Source: Echinometra lucunter (taxonomy: Eukaryota > Echinodermata > Echinoidea > Camarodonta > Echinometridae). Taken from it: 64,000 nucleotides of DNA. Positions 11,302 to 23,648 of this stretch are shown piece after piece. How positions within the stretch are numbered: position 1 is the stretch's first letter; every line of letters starts with the position of its first letter. The stretch covers positions 26,562,970 through 26,626,969 of the forward strand of contig CM057154.1 of assembly GCA_029962745.1 (NCBI GenBank), given 5' to 3'. The notes under the pieces are model-generated. The model did not search any database. It was not told where the DNA came from and was given only the letters and a program-made list of their open reading frames with translations. Both the position numbers and the translations under genes were made by a program.

Positions 11302-14300
11302 CATTCTCCTAATCTGAAATAAGGGTTAGGAATGTTCTACTTACGTACTTGATCGTGTTTTTTCCCGGCCTTCCATCCAAAAGGCCAATTTAGGCAATCA
11401 CGAACTCCGCGATTCACTTAAGACTCATTTGCTGATCGACGCACATAAGCAAAATCACAATAAATCTGCTCTAATATATTACTAATTTTAACCCACATAA
11501 TCTAATTCTATGATTTTACTGGCATAGTGAATATCATTAGTTATTTTAAGGGACTATCTACCATGCTGACGTGAAATTTGGTCAGGTGTATACAAGTCAT
11601 TTCTTTAAAAAATCCAGTGTTACATTGGGCTAATATCTTTCAAAGCTGACCATTTTTTTTTTTGCATATCTTGTACATGTAGGCCTACAGTTTTCAAAAG
11701 GAAGATATAGATACACACTCCGAAATTTATGACTCAATGACTTATCTCGGCTGTATTGGGGGAGAAATGGCCGGAGACGGCATGGTATAAAGCAATTTGC
11801 AAGCATGTTAAATGGAATATCATAAATACACTCTAACATCCCCAATCAGAGACAGGCCCCTGGGAACGATTTTTTTTTCACAGGGGGTGCTGATCCCCTG
11901 GGCTTCATGTTAGTTTACACCCCCTTAAACAAGCGATGTTTCATAAATATTCGGGAAACACAAAGGGGGGGGGGGGGTAAGACCCTAATTTTTCGACAGT
12001 TATGTTGCATTATTATTCTAATCAAAGTACCCCCCTCCTCCTCTCTCACACAAACCACAAGAAATTATTTTCAAACAATATCGTAGATGTACAGTAGATT
12101 TGTATTATCTTAATCAGTTTAATGGAACATTGGGGGGGGGTATTTTTTATTTTATTTTTTTTTTGGGGGGGGGGGAATGGCGCTTTCTAGATTATGAACC
12201 ACTGTTCTGGACTTCCTGAAACCTTTTGTTAAGAAGATCAAAGTGCTATGTTTTTTATCAAAATACACTGGGGGCCTATAAAATATCTGAAGCGGAACGA
12301 ATGAGCCTAAAAAGGTCATAAAATCATGTTTAAAGAAATGTTATGCAGTCAGGCCCATTAAATATCTGAAGGATACGGCCACCTTACTACCATATGACTT
12401 TCATCAGAAAATATCTGTCAAACGACTTGTAACTCCAAGTCAACCGAACGGCTCTTCAAGCTCCAGTAAAATAATTTGAAATGGTTATGTTGTATATGGA
12501 TGCATTTTACATATGGGTTTTGCCAGAAATGAAATCAGAATAGAGTTTCATCAGCTTCATACTGTTTTTAAAATAATGATGCAACAACAGTTACTATGGT
12601 ACCTGGACCTGAGTCTGAATAATATAGATTGCCATCGCATGCCCAAATGAAGTGTTTACCAAACTCTCCTAAGTTGACTATAGTATATAGATCAACATGT
12701 AGAGTATCGACTAATTTTGAGTACGAATATGTGCCTATATGGCTTGCCTGTAGGCGGATCCAGGCAGGGGCGCCCAGGGCGCGCGCCCCCTCTTTAATAT
12801 TTCAGTTCTGTGATTTTTTTAAAACTCTTTAGATCACCTTGAATATAACGCGGGCTTTCAAAATTTGTCTTTGGTTTCAATGCCAAGTACATGTATAGCT
12901 AGAAGCACACCATATCTTATTGTAAGAAGCGTCCATCACCTTACTTCAAGACTTTAATCATGATTAAGCGCGAACTTAGAGTTCTACCGAGACTATCAGT
13001 ACAATGTGTTTGAATTTGAATGACTGCATCGTCGAAAGTGAATATTTTTAATGAAATGACGCCAACCGTATGTTGAATATAACACGAATTAATCAACCTT
13101 GGTATAATTATATTTAAGTTTTCTTAAAAACGGTCCACTCCCGGTATGTTTTCCAAACACTGGTTAAGTTAGAGCTTTTCCTCTAAAAGTGTTCTTAAGA
13201 TGCGACTTTTGCACATGATTTTTTTTTTCTTTATGAAAAATTCCTTTACCGTGGGAGGGGATACCCTCCTCCCAGAAGTGATGACAATAGATAAAATACA
13301 TATCCCAGTACTGCTGTATATTAAAGTCAGTATCGCTTTATAAATCGCAGGAGACAAAGCAAATGAGAAATAAGCATGGAATACAAATTATTCATGATTA
13401 TTCAAAATGTTTAAAAACTATTTCTTTTCGAGAATTAAAGTAACTTCTGATCATATTCATTGAAAATAAGTACACTTTAATGAAATAGCTTGATTCATGC
13501 ATTCTCATAAATATTCATTTGTGTTTCATATTCCCGAGTGCGCTCATTGGGGAAAACATATTTTGAGGGGTGTTTTTGCTCAGTAACGCACGGGAGGAGG
13601 TATTATAGAAGTACTCTATCCCGGCGTTGTTCATTGAACCGGTTCAGTGATTCTCTTATTAACATTTCAATATGGCTCCTCTCACGAAGTGAGCGGTGCA
13701 AACGTACGTGCATAGCAACAAACAAACACCCAGTTCCCTCTCCGTGTTCAAGCTTTGGCTGCTTCACATGGACTGTGAAATATTATGTTTGACAATTTCA
13801 ACAAGTGAATATAAATTGCGCCTTCTGGGTAAGAAAATAATGTAACGTGGGATGGTGTTCATTATTTTCTTTGTGAGATTAATTGGAAAATAAGTTTCAG
13901 GATTATATCTAAATGATTTAATAACTTAGTGGAATAACAGAATAGGAGATGGAAAAAAAAATATTTACGTTTGATGTTGTGCATAAAATGCTAGCACAAT
14001 TAACTAATTCAGTAATTTTGTTAATAAAAAGATTCTGCAGCGTATCCGATGGGATAGTAAGGTCGAGAAATAGATCGAATTAGTTCAATTCTGCTTACTT
14101 CCTATTGCGTTCTTCCTTACATACGAGAACAATATTATCCAAGCATTTCTTGTTCACGTGCACCACGCTTGATTAGTTGTGCAGGGGGGGGGGGGGGGGA
14201 ATGTGCATAATTGCACACTCGTGCGGAATGTTAATGATCTGCTACTCATGTTACAAGCCCAAGTTTTTCACACCATCGTTTTTACAATGTTTATCCACGT

Positions 14301-14620
14301 ACATTTTTTATTGTATCAAAGTTGTATGATATTTTGGGCATTATCCATGCAAATGAATCTATATTTTCATCCTTCGCTACATCCTCTTTCTCAATTCCGC
14401 TTATAATTTGATTCAGCTCAAGCGCCCAGGCCCACGCTTCCAAATTGTCATGATGATTATAGGAAAATTATGAAAAGCACGTGCAATAAACTTTCGCATG
14501 ATAACCAGATGAATACGGTTCCCAGTGCAGTTATGTATATAGTCCAATAATAATAAACCAGAAGCTATAAAAATGATTTTTCCTTGACTGCTTCCCTCCC
14601 TCTCTCGTATATAGTTATTC

Positions 14621-14884
14621 TTCTACATATGAAGAGTTTGTTTGCAAAAAGGGTTAGATCTACTTTTCATAGAGAAAAACGCATTTGTGTGCCAGGTTTT
14701 GTACAGGTGTCTATGGAAAAGTGAAATTAGGAAGAGCACATTTTCATGAGTGCTCTGAAAATTCAGCTTGGTAATTTAATTTGTTCAAATGACAGTTGAA
14801 CAATGTTCTAATATCAATTACTCAATTTTTATTAAAAGTGGATCTAGCCCCTTTTGCAAACAAGCTCTTCATAATCATGTAGAA
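14621..14884. mobile_element. MITE with ~39-bp imperfect terminal inverted repeats
   Basis: Left arm from TTCTACAT...ATGAAGAGTTTGTTTGC; right arm ...GCAAACAAGCTCTTCAT...ATGTAGAA is its imperfect reverse complement (about 34 of 39 positions in the inner arm). The interior is AT-rich and non-coding. Confidence 0.7.
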
Positions 14885-15363
14885 ACCTCGTCTACTAAGA
14901 AAGGTGGGAGTAAATAGGCAAACTTTTCCATCTATATATTTTTCAAAGATTCATCTCACAACATTATACATGTTTTAAGTCCCCCCCCCTCCCCGACAAA
15001 AATATTCAAGTATAATCATCATCGCCTTCCCCTTTCACATCGTTCAACACCTCTTGAAAACCCTAACTCTCTTTTGGTTGTCCTTTCAAAGTCATTCAAA
15101 GATTTTGTTTCGTTTTGTTTTGTTTATATCTGTTATGTTTGGTTTTGGTGTTTGCTTTATTGTTTGCGTCTTCTCCGCAAGATGCCAAGTAATTGATGCC
15201 AAACCGTTACAAAGCAGATAACTGGGCGTTTGCTTGCTGATATCTTAGGAGTCTGTATACGAAAGAACAAAACACTGTGTATCAGATCTAATACATATCT
15301 GACAAATGTCATATTCAAAATAACTCACCGTACAGACAAACGGAAACTTACTTTTATATTAAG

Positions 15364-15543
15364 GGGCGTTCACACACAAGGTAAAAGTGAGCTTCAAAAA
15401 TCGATTTTCGATTAGAATTTCGATTTCATTTTGTGTGTGGACGGAATAATCTCACTAATAATCGCGATTCTACAACGCACAGTTAGAAGTGCGATTTTTC
15501 AAAATAATCGCATTATTTGCTGTGCGTTGTGTGTGTGAACGGA
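15364..15543. mobile_element. MITE-like element rich in ATCG words
   Basis: Bounded by GGCGTTCACACACAAG and TGTGTGTGTGAACGG, which are inverted relative to each other. The interior is made of repeated AATCGCGATT, CGATTTTCGATT and AATCGCATT words. It has no open frame. Confidence 0.6.
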
Positions 15544-15724
15544 ATCGCGATTAGAAAATCGGTTTTATCTATCCCATCATTCATTGCGCTTATGCGATCG
15601 ATGCGCTATGCATGCAGTGTATGCTTAGGCCTAAGGAGTGTATGTTACGTAAAGGATGCATGCACTATAATCAGGTAAGCACTGTACGCTATCTTGGCGC
15701 CGTTGATAGTAGTCTAGATTCTAG

Positions 15725-15898
15725 ACGTCGGTGTACTTGTTATTTCTCTCCATTTGCTTCATTCTCCATCCCCTGCGCGCCTTCCCCAGTGATCGCGCTA
15801 GCCCCTCTTTCACGTCGGTGTACTTGTTATTTCTCTCCATTTGCTTCATTCTCCACCCCCTGCGCGCCTTCCCCAGTGATCGCGCTATCCCCTCTTTC
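15725..15898. repeat. 87-bp tandem duplication
   Basis: Two copies, 15725-15811 and 15812-15898, differing at only a few positions (for example CATCCCC versus CACCCCC). Because 87 is a multiple of three, the surrounding plus-strand frame (15612-16028) shows a duplicated 29-residue segment, but I see no other evidence that this frame is coding. Confidence 0.9.
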
Positions 15899-16220
15899 AC
15901 GCCCTTCACCAACGCAACGTCTAGAAAACTCTGCCAGTAGAAGGGTTCAAAAGTTCACCTATAACTATTCTGACGTAATGCCGAGACCAACCCCTTCGCC
16001 GGTAGTGCTCATGAATATTCAGAAGTAGAGAGTGTGTGTGCGTGTGTGTAACTTTCGATTCACCAACAATGAAGCACCTTCAGCGATCTCAGGGCGCCAG
16101 GACTAGCCGACCCGGCTTCGATTCGGTCATGCATAGCGCATGCTGCTTCGCCACTACTGGTTGGAAGTTTTGGCTATTCAATCCGTACCGGTACTATGAA
16201 AACTTTTTTGAGTTTCGAAG

Positions 16221-16562
16221 ATGGCGACTCTGAATCGTAGACGCATTGTCTGTAATACCGAATTGATCTCTTGTAAACATTATACACGACTTGATTCATC
16301 AAGAGCAAGAAAACAGGGAGATAGGGAACATTTTGAGAGCATTTTCGGAGATTTGAATGACAATTCAACGAATCGTGAACAGTTTGTATGTGACAAATGC
16401 ATGTGCAAAGTGCACAAGGCTGTGAAACATGACGTAATGTTCGTAAATGATTGTCACATTCAACCGTCCAGTGAGCGGAGATCAAGTTGGCTCGGAGGTG
16501 TGGTCAGTTTCCGGAGTTTTCGGGGGACGGTCGTAAAATTGGCAGAGTTGAAAGGACTGTGA
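16221..16562 (+). CDS. Unrecognised 113-codon frame with a Cys/His cluster
   Basis: Not recognised. It starts ATGGCGACTCTG in a GC-richer stretch just after a GT-rich tract and encodes a basic N-terminus, then REQFVCDKCMCKVHKAVKHD, a C-x2-C-x-C-x3-H cluster that could bind zinc. The C-terminal part after about residue 80 looks less protein-like, and a splice donor may precede it. It could be the first exon of a transposase-like or zinc-binding protein, or chance. It lies on the strand opposite the NLR gene. Confidence 0.25.
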   Translation: MATLNRRRIVCNTELISCKHYTRLDSSRARKQGDREHFESIFGDLNDNSTNREQFVCDKCMCKVHKAVKHDVMFVNDCHIQPSSERRSSWLGGVVSFRSFRGTVVKLAELKGL

Positions 16563-16984
16563 TGATGGGAGGAAATCGTGCGGCTGTTTTCATTTCGGGC
16601 GTAGAGGTCGAAGATTGTGGTATTGATCAACAACGTAACTGAAAAGTAGAACAGTCCTGGCAAAGGACTACGTTGATAGTAGAATTATGTCATAATTACT
16701 TAGTATTCAGTTATTGAGTTTGTTTCTGTGCTTTATATATAGACCGGGAGGCAGAGGGGGTTAGCTTAGCAAAAAAAAATTAACCTTTTTTCATGGTCAT
16801 AGCCGTAATCTATGGACAAAACTAAAGTAGGAAATGCACATCTGCCGTGCTCTATGTGGTGGGGGCGGTCTGGAGGGGCCCCACAATAGTCCAAAAATTG
16901 AGCTAGATTAGCGAAAAAAAATACTTTCATGAAAACTAGTGGAAATTAGAGAGCATGACCTCCTGAATAATAAATGACCAATGC

Positions 16985-17600
16985 CAGACATTTTAGGGAG
17001 TGGGTTGTGCCCGCTAGAAGCCCCAAAAATAAAGTCAAAATGCTTCACCATTACCGCTCAATAAAACATTGTAAACCTTATGGACTATAATTTCAAAACA
17101 AGTTACCCCCATGAAACCTAGCGGAAATACTCAAACTCGTTACTCTTCATAGTGGATGACCCCTGTCAGACATTGTCAGCGGTGGGTTGTGTCCGCCAGA
17201 AGCCCCAAACCAAGGGGAAAAAAATACCCATTCATTAATACACAGGATAAGTTTGAGACAATATATGTAATAAGCTAAAATCTCTAAACAAGTTACCCCC
17301 ATAAAACCTAATGGACATTGTCAAGCATGTTCCCCTTCATAGTGGATGCCCCCTGCCAGACATGGTCAGCGGTAGGTTGTGTCCGCCAGAAGCCCCAAAA
17401 CCAAGGGGAAAAAACGCCTATTCGTCAATGCACAGATATTAATAGGTTTGAGACAATAAGCTAAAATATCTAAACAAGTTACCCCCATAAAACCTAATGG
17501 AAATTGTCAAGCATGTTCCCCTTCATAGTAGATGTCTCCTGCCAGACATGGTCAGCGGTGGGTTGTGTCCGCCAGAACCCCCAAACCAAGGGGAAATTAT
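16985..17600. repeat. ~185-bp tandem repeat, about four copies
   Basis: The phrase GGTTGTGTCCGCCAGAAGCC recurs near 17003 (diverged), 17185, 17375 and 17561, each preceded by CAGACAT and followed by an A-rich stretch. Copies two to four also share ACAAGTTACCCCCATAAAAC. It is non-coding and borders the LRR-unit array. Confidence 0.8.
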
Positions 17601-17712
17601 TAGAGAACAATAATCAAGCACAGATGCCATCCAATAGGTAATACCTTGATTTCAGTAATAGCTTCATACTATTACTTTGAAAGGTTAAGCAACAATGAAG
17701 AATACTGAAAGA

Positions 17713-17714
17713 CA

Positions 17715-17753
<39 letters not shown>

Positions 17754-17774
17754 AAAGAGAGAGAGAGAGAGAGA
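17713..17774. repeat. (GT)n followed by (GA)n microsatellite
   Basis: About 30 bp of GT repeats followed by about 25 bp of GA repeats, inside the oldest LRR unit. Confidence 0.95.
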
Positions 17775-18179
17775 ACTTAGGAAAAGGAGGGAGAATGAGG
17801 ATGAAGTATGTAAAACTGAAAAACAAAACCACAAAGTAAAATTCAACAAAAGATTTTCAAAATTGGAAAAATGTAGTAAAGATAAAAAAAAAAGAAATTA
17901 AAACAAATACCTACTCTTTTTATCATACTGAGAGAATTATTGCAAAGCGATTAGTTTCAAGATAATTCTTTGTTAAAAGTTAAAATAAAATGTTGTTCTC
18001 TTTGCAATGTATATCACATTTGTCATCTTAAAAAGATGGAGAGACCTATATCGTCACATAAAAATATAAACTGCATGAGAAAAGTAGAAGAATGAATGAA
18101 CGCACTAAAACTAGACAGATGTAGAATCTAGATAAAAAACAATTACCTATATTCCCTTTCCCATTATTCCTTTATTATT

Positions 18180-18776
18180 ACAGATATTGTAGTCATCATG
18201 TTTGGGGTATGTGACTTGTATTAAAAAAACCCGTTGTGCATTGTTATTTGCACACAGTTTGAAAATGCGTAAAAAACCTGTTCTCAGCAGAAATGGTATA
18301 TGGGTACAGGCACGCCGGAAGGGTACCATCTTAGGGAGGGGGGGGGGGGGGGGGGACCTGGGGCAAACACTCTTGGGGGCCCACCTCAAACCTTTATGGG
18401 GGCCCACATCAAAGATGGGAAAGTCAGCTCAAATTAGATATTTTCCTCTACAAACTAATTTATCTACATCATGATAATTCTTGGCGTACCGTCAATTAAT
18501 TTCGAATAAGACCAACTCAGAATGCAAAAGAATCATGCCAGGAAAATAACATAAACATTGTAGACTATTTCCAACCCCCACTTTAATTTGACCTTTGTCA
18601 GAAAACGTATCGAGAAAGAAACCTATCATCACAACACATATAATCAGTATTACAAAGGAATTTTAAAAAAAATCCCTCATGAGTACATAATCGGAATAAC
18701 TAGCAATTTTACAAAATCATGATCGTAGAGTCTATTCTATTTATTTAACATTCCCTTCCTATCAGCTCTTGAATCT
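18180..18776 (-). pseudogene. Broken LRR unit: exon interrupted and lost
   Basis: At 18240-18325 the sequence matches the region just downstream of the array exons (CAGCAGAAATGGTATATGGG) but breaks off at the donor into a dispersed poly-G element (GCACGCCGGAAGGGT...). Near 18774 the 5' end of the exon reappears (acceptor CTACCAG then ATTCAAGAGCTGAT, encoding IQELI) and stops. In between lies sequence (18420-18760) that also occurs at 27830-28205 on the other flank of the array. The exon body is missing, so this unit cannot contribute an LRR. Confidence 0.6.
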
Positions 18777-19529
18777 GGTAGTGTGACAAGGCAGGTTGAA
18801 TCACGTGAATAGCAACATCCAAAAAAAAATTCCATGCCAAAATGAAATATATTCTGTTTATTCAGCATCATGATGTTGTCTCATTCATGTCATTATTGAC
18901 ACCCTTACTAAGACCAATGAAGCAACCTATTTTGAAGAATAATGGCAATGACGAACAGATTAAAAAATAGATTATGAGGGAGAGAGAGGTAAAGGTGAAA
19001 TAAACAGGAATGAAGGGAAAGAAAAAACATCCACTGATCTAAGATTTGGCAGAGCACATAGTCATGATAACAATGAGAGGATGAAACAGAATTTAGTGCA
19101 GTAGTGCTTTATCTCCTAAATCAGGTCATGTGATGGGACAGTTTATTCAAGAGCAATAATCATGCATAGATAAACCGATCTGGGCTACATAGGGTAACAT
19201 GTTCTCAAGATCTAACTCTATTTTTTTTCCTCTGTTACGGCAAACAAACATGTTTTTTTTATCCCAGATGATGCCAGATTGCTTTATCTATTAAATCAGG
19301 TCATGTGACAGGACAGTTTATTAAAGAACAATAATCAAACTTTAAAAAAGTGAAGCAACATTGAAAAATATTGAGAGACAAAGAGACAGAGAAGTGAAGA
19401 AAGACAGAAAAGGAAAAAGAGGGAGAAGCATAATGGTGAAGTGTGTACATGTAAGAGCGAAATACAAAACCATAAAGCAAAATTTTAGAAAAGATACAAA
19501 AAGTGAAAAAATGTAATAAAGATGAAATA

Positions 19530-19930
19530 AATAATAATAATAATAATAATAATAATAATTAAGACTTATATCGCGCCAAATCCACTCTGTAGAGTGCTCA
19601 AGGCGCTTTTTAGGAAATTATAAAAAAAATAAGAAGAATTGAACAGAAATGTTTTGAGGTAATTTTTGAAAGTTTCAGAAGTCAAGCACTGTTTGATGTT
19701 ATGAGGGAGGCTATTCCATAGCTTCGAGGATGAGTAAACAAATGATCTTTCACCCCAGGTTTTGGAAACTTTGGGGGTAACAAGAGAATTGGAAAAGGAG
19801 GAACGTAAGGATCTTGAAGGGGTATAACTTTTGATCAGTGAAATAAGGGGAGATGAGCCATGAACACAATGGAAAGTTAACAACAAAATCTTGAACATAA
19901 TACGCTGTTTTACAGGGAGCCAATGTAAGG
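19530..19930 (-). pseudogene. 5'-truncated LINE (reverse transcriptase C-terminus and 3' end)
   Basis: The minus strand encodes YTPSRSLRSS...KTWGERSFVYSSSKLWNSLP, the conserved C-terminal region of CR1/L2-type LINE ORF2. It is followed by GGCGCGATATAAGTCTTAAT and an (ATT)n tail, the usual 3' terminus of that group. It has inserted into an LRR array unit at GATGAAATAAAT; a similar ATGAATAAATAAAT on the far side may be the target-site duplication. Confidence 0.8.
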
Positions 19931-20615
19931 ATCTTAAAATATATAATGAATAAATAAATACATACTCTTTTCCTTAAGTAAGAACATTGAGGCAAAGCAT
20001 CAAGTTGTCAAGATAATTCTATACACTTTGTTAAAGTAACGATAAATAGTGTTTCTCTGAAGTGTCTAAGAGTGAAATACAAAACCATAAAGCAAAATTC
20101 AACAAAATATATTCAAAAAGGGGAAAAATGTAATAAAAATGAAATGATGAATGAAATAAATGAATATATACTCTTTTCCATATCAGGTGAGTGCATTCTT
20201 GCAAAGCATATAGTTGTCATGGTTGTCAAGATAATTCTATACACTTTGTTAAAAGTAACGTTAAATTGTGTTTCTCTTTGCACTGTGAGTTTATTCTATA
20301 AATCACACTTTAAATTTGACCTTTGTCATCTAGATGGAGAGACATCTATTGTCACTTAAAAATATAAACTACATGAGAAAAGTTTTTTAAAAATTAATGC
20401 AAGCACTAAAGCTAGATGGTTCTTGAATCTAGATCCAAAACATTGGTCCATCCACATTATTGTTTTGTTATTGAAGATGTTGTCAGCACGATCGGGGTAA
20501 TGTGACTTGTATTAAAAAAAATGTCAATTATCATTTGGACACAAATTTTCAGTTTGAAGATGCGTAAATACTTGGGGGAAAACCTGTTCCCAGCAGAAGT
20601 GGTATATGGGTATAC

Positions 20616-20792
20616 CTTTGATTTTGACGCCTCAGATGCCATCGCAGAGAAGAACTCATCACCCGGCTTCACATGGATCAGCTCCAGGGACTGAAGATTT
20701 GGCATGGAGCAGAGACCTCTCGCGTAATGACAGGAGGCAGCGGGACCAAGTTTGATCGGCTTTATATATGATTCATGCTTCAGCTTTTGAAT
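20616..20792 (-). CDS. NLR gene A, array LRR exon 1 (lowest coordinate)
   Basis: A 177-nt exon, 59 codons, phase 0-0, minus strand. The acceptor ends CACACCACCAG; the donor is GTATAC. The peptide runs from IQKLKHESYIKPIK through GLCSMPNLQSLELIHVK to ASEASKSK, one LRR with strand LQSLELIHV. It differs from its neighbours mainly at residues 9-14 and at the strand residue H40. The unit also holds the truncated LINE (19530-19930) in its intronic part. Confidence 0.7.
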
Positions 20793-22276
20793 CTGGTGGT
20801 GTGACAGAACAGGTTGAATAAAGTAAATAGCAATATCAAGAAAAGATTCCATGTTCAAATGAATATATTCTGTACTTAAAGCACCATGATGGAATCTCAT
20901 TACTGACACCCTTACTAAGACCAATGAAGCAACATTTGAAGAATAATGGCAATGACGAACAGATTTCAGGAATCAAGAGATAAAGAGGGAGAGAGGAGTA
21001 AACGTGAGCTGTGTAGAAATGAAGGGAAAGAAAGAGCATCCACTGATCTAAGATTTGGCATTGGGCATATAGTCATGATTATAATGAGAGGATGAAACAG
21101 AAGTTAGTGCAGTAGTGCTTTATTTCCTAAATCAGGTCATGTGATAGGACAGTTTATCAAAGAGCAATAATCAAGCATAGATACCATATCTAATAAGAAA
21201 TACCCTGATTTCAGTAATAGCGTCATAATATCACTTTAAAAAGTGAGGCGAAATTGAAAATATTAAGAGACAAAGTGACAGAGAAGTGAAGAAAGACAAA
21301 AAACGAAAAAGAGGGAGAAGTAAGGATGAAGTAAGAGAAAAGCAAAATTCAACAAACGATATTCAAAAAGTCGAAAAATTTAATAAAGATGAAATAAATG
21401 AATACATACTCAAGAGATATATGAGAGGGAGAGATGAGTAAAAGTGAGATGTGTAGAAATGAAGGGAAAGAAAGAACATCCACTGATCTAAGATTTGGCA
21501 GAATACATAGTCATGATTGCAATGAGAGGATGAAACAGAATTTAGTGCAGTAGTGCTTTATCTCCTAAATCAGGTCATGTGATAGGACAGTTTATTAAAG
21601 AGCAATAATCCAGCATAGATACCATATCTAATAATAAATACCTTGATTTCAGTAATAGCGTCATAATATCACTTAAAAAAAGTGAAGCGACATTGGACAT
21701 ATTGAGAGACAAAGACAGAGAAGTGAAGAAAGACAAAATAGGGGAAAAGAGGGAGAAGAGAGGGAGAAGTAAGGGTGAAGTAAGAGCAAAGCAAAATTCA
21801 ACAAAAGATATTCAAAAAGTGGAAAATGTAATAAAGATGAAATAAATGAATACTTACTCTTTTCCTTATTAGGTTAGTGCATTCATGCAAAGCATATAGC
21901 TGTCATGGTTGTCAAGATAATTCTATACACTTTGTTAAAGTAACGATAAATTGTGTTTCTCTTTGCAATGTGAGTTTATTCTATAAATCACACTTTCAAT
22001 TTGACCTTTGTCATCTAGATGGAGAGACCTCTATCGTCACCTAAAAAAGTGGGAAAAGTTTTTTAAAAATGAATGAACGCATTACAGCTAGACGGTTCTA
22101 GAATCTAGATCCAAAACGTAGGTCCATCCACATTATTCCTTTGTTATTGAAGATGTTGTCAGCACGATTTTTAAAAAAATTGTGAATTATTCGTTTGACA
22201 CAAATTTTCAGTTTTAAGATGCGTAAATACTTGGCGGAAAAAACCTGTTCCCAGCAGAAGTGGTTTATGGGTATAC

Positions 22277-22453
22277 CTTTGATTTTGACGCCTCAGATGC
22301 CATCGTAGAGAAGAACTCATCACCCAGCTTCACACGGATCAGCTCCAGTGACTGAAGATTTGGCATGGAGAAGAGACCTCTCGCGTAATGACAGGAGGCA
22401 GCGGGACCCAGTTCGATCGTCTCTTCAAATGATTCATGCTTCAGCTCTTGAAT
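22277..22453 (-). CDS. NLR gene A, array LRR exon 2
   Basis: 177 nt, phase 0-0, with the same splice sites as the other array exons. The peptide IQELKHESFEETIELG...SLELIRVKLGDEFFSTM is identical to that of the exon at 24892-25068, as expected from the 2.6-kb block duplication. One LRR. Confidence 0.7.
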
Positions 22454-23154
22454 CTGGTGGTGTGACAGAACAGGTTGAATAAAGTAAATAGCAATATCAA
22501 GAAAATATTCCACGTTCAAATGAATATATTCTGTACATATAGCACCATGATGGAATCTCATTACTGACACCCTTACTAAGACCAATGAAGCAACATTTGA
22601 AAAATAATGGCAATGACGAACAGATTTCAGGAATCAAGAGATAAAGAGGGAGAGAGGAGTAAACGTGAGCTGTGTAGAAATGAAGGGAAAGAAAGAGCAT
22701 CCACTGATCTAAGATTTGGCATTTGGCATATATATAGTCATGATTATAATGAGAGGATGAAACAGAAGTTAGTGCAGTAGTGCTTTATTTCCTAAATCAG
22801 GTCATGTGATAGGACAGTTTATCAAAGAGCAATAATCAAGCATAGATACCATATCTAATAAGAAATACCCTGATTTCAGTAATAGCGTCATAATATCACT
22901 TTAAAAAAGTGAAGCGACATTGAAAATATTAAGAGACAAAGTGACAGAGAAGTGAAGAAAGACAAAAAACGAAAAAGAGGGAGAAGTAAGGATGAAGTAA
23001 GAGAAAAGCAAAATTCAACAAACGATATTCAAAAAGTCGAAACATTTAATAAAGATGAAATAAATAATGAAATAAATGAATGCATACTCTTTTCCTTATC
23101 AGGTGAGTGCATTCTTGCAAAGCATATAGTTGTCATGGTTGTCAAGATAATTCT

Positions 23155-23648
23155 ACCGTGTGTCTAAAAAAAAACGTAACACTTTTGAAATGGTTGCCAA
23201 ATTGAGCATATGTAATTTTATGAAGAAATGTCGATATGTATAGAAAGCTGAAGGACCAACCTTTCATATGATATGAAAAATTGGAAAAAAATCATGCTTC
23301 GATGAACAGTGTTCACTTAAGTTAGAGGTATGAAAATGTGCCTGCGCAGGATTTTTCCTTCCAATTTTGGAGAGGTAAGTTACTTGTAGCTTACAAAATA
23401 AGGTCGATATGAGATATTCATGATCGATGGATCAACAGGATATTTTGAATACCTTGAATACCATTCCTTTTTCTCTGTTATTTATCAATCCCGAAACACC
23501 ACCGCCCACCCCCCCCCCCCCCCACACACACACACACACTTCCACTCCCATCTTATTGTATCATTGATCTGGTAGATGTGAACGGGATTAAGGATGAATG
23601 AGAATTGGCTAAATTGAAATATTCCAAATCATAATTAACATTACGCAA
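23155..23648. mobile_element. Unrelated segment replacing an LRR exon (copy 1)
   Basis: Array sequence is collinear up to GATAATTCTA, then switches to CCGTGTGTCTAAAAAAAAAC and about 495 bp of non-array DNA that includes a C-run with (CA)n, before the array resumes at the 23651 anchor. The exon and flanking intron of that unit are absent. No terminal repeats were seen, so this may be a rearrangement breakpoint and not a clean insertion. Confidence 0.6.

Larger units (their letters stand above)
6831..20615. other. 13.8-kb intron (inferred) of NLR gene A, filled with transposon debris
   Basis: Between the C-terminal LRR exon 6699-6830 and the first array exon at 20616 I found no further LRR exon. 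The interval holds a broken LINE (7815-9545), MITE-like inverted repeats (9550, 10085, 14621, 15364), short tandem repeats (10706, 15725, 16985), two unrecognised reading frames and the older part of the LRR-unit array. Stretches 11250-14600 and 12600-14100 showed only poly-G runs and possible hAT-like scraps (for example GTAGGCGGATCCAGG near 12752). Confidence 0.4.

Noticed and set aside
20457..20924. Extended minus-strand frames running beyond the 177-bp LRR exons (for example through LDIAIYFIQPVLSHHQ)
   Set aside because: The additional residues lie upstream of the shared acceptor CACCACCAG and downstream of the donor GTATAC, and their frames break in other copies; only the 59 codons are conserved as exon.
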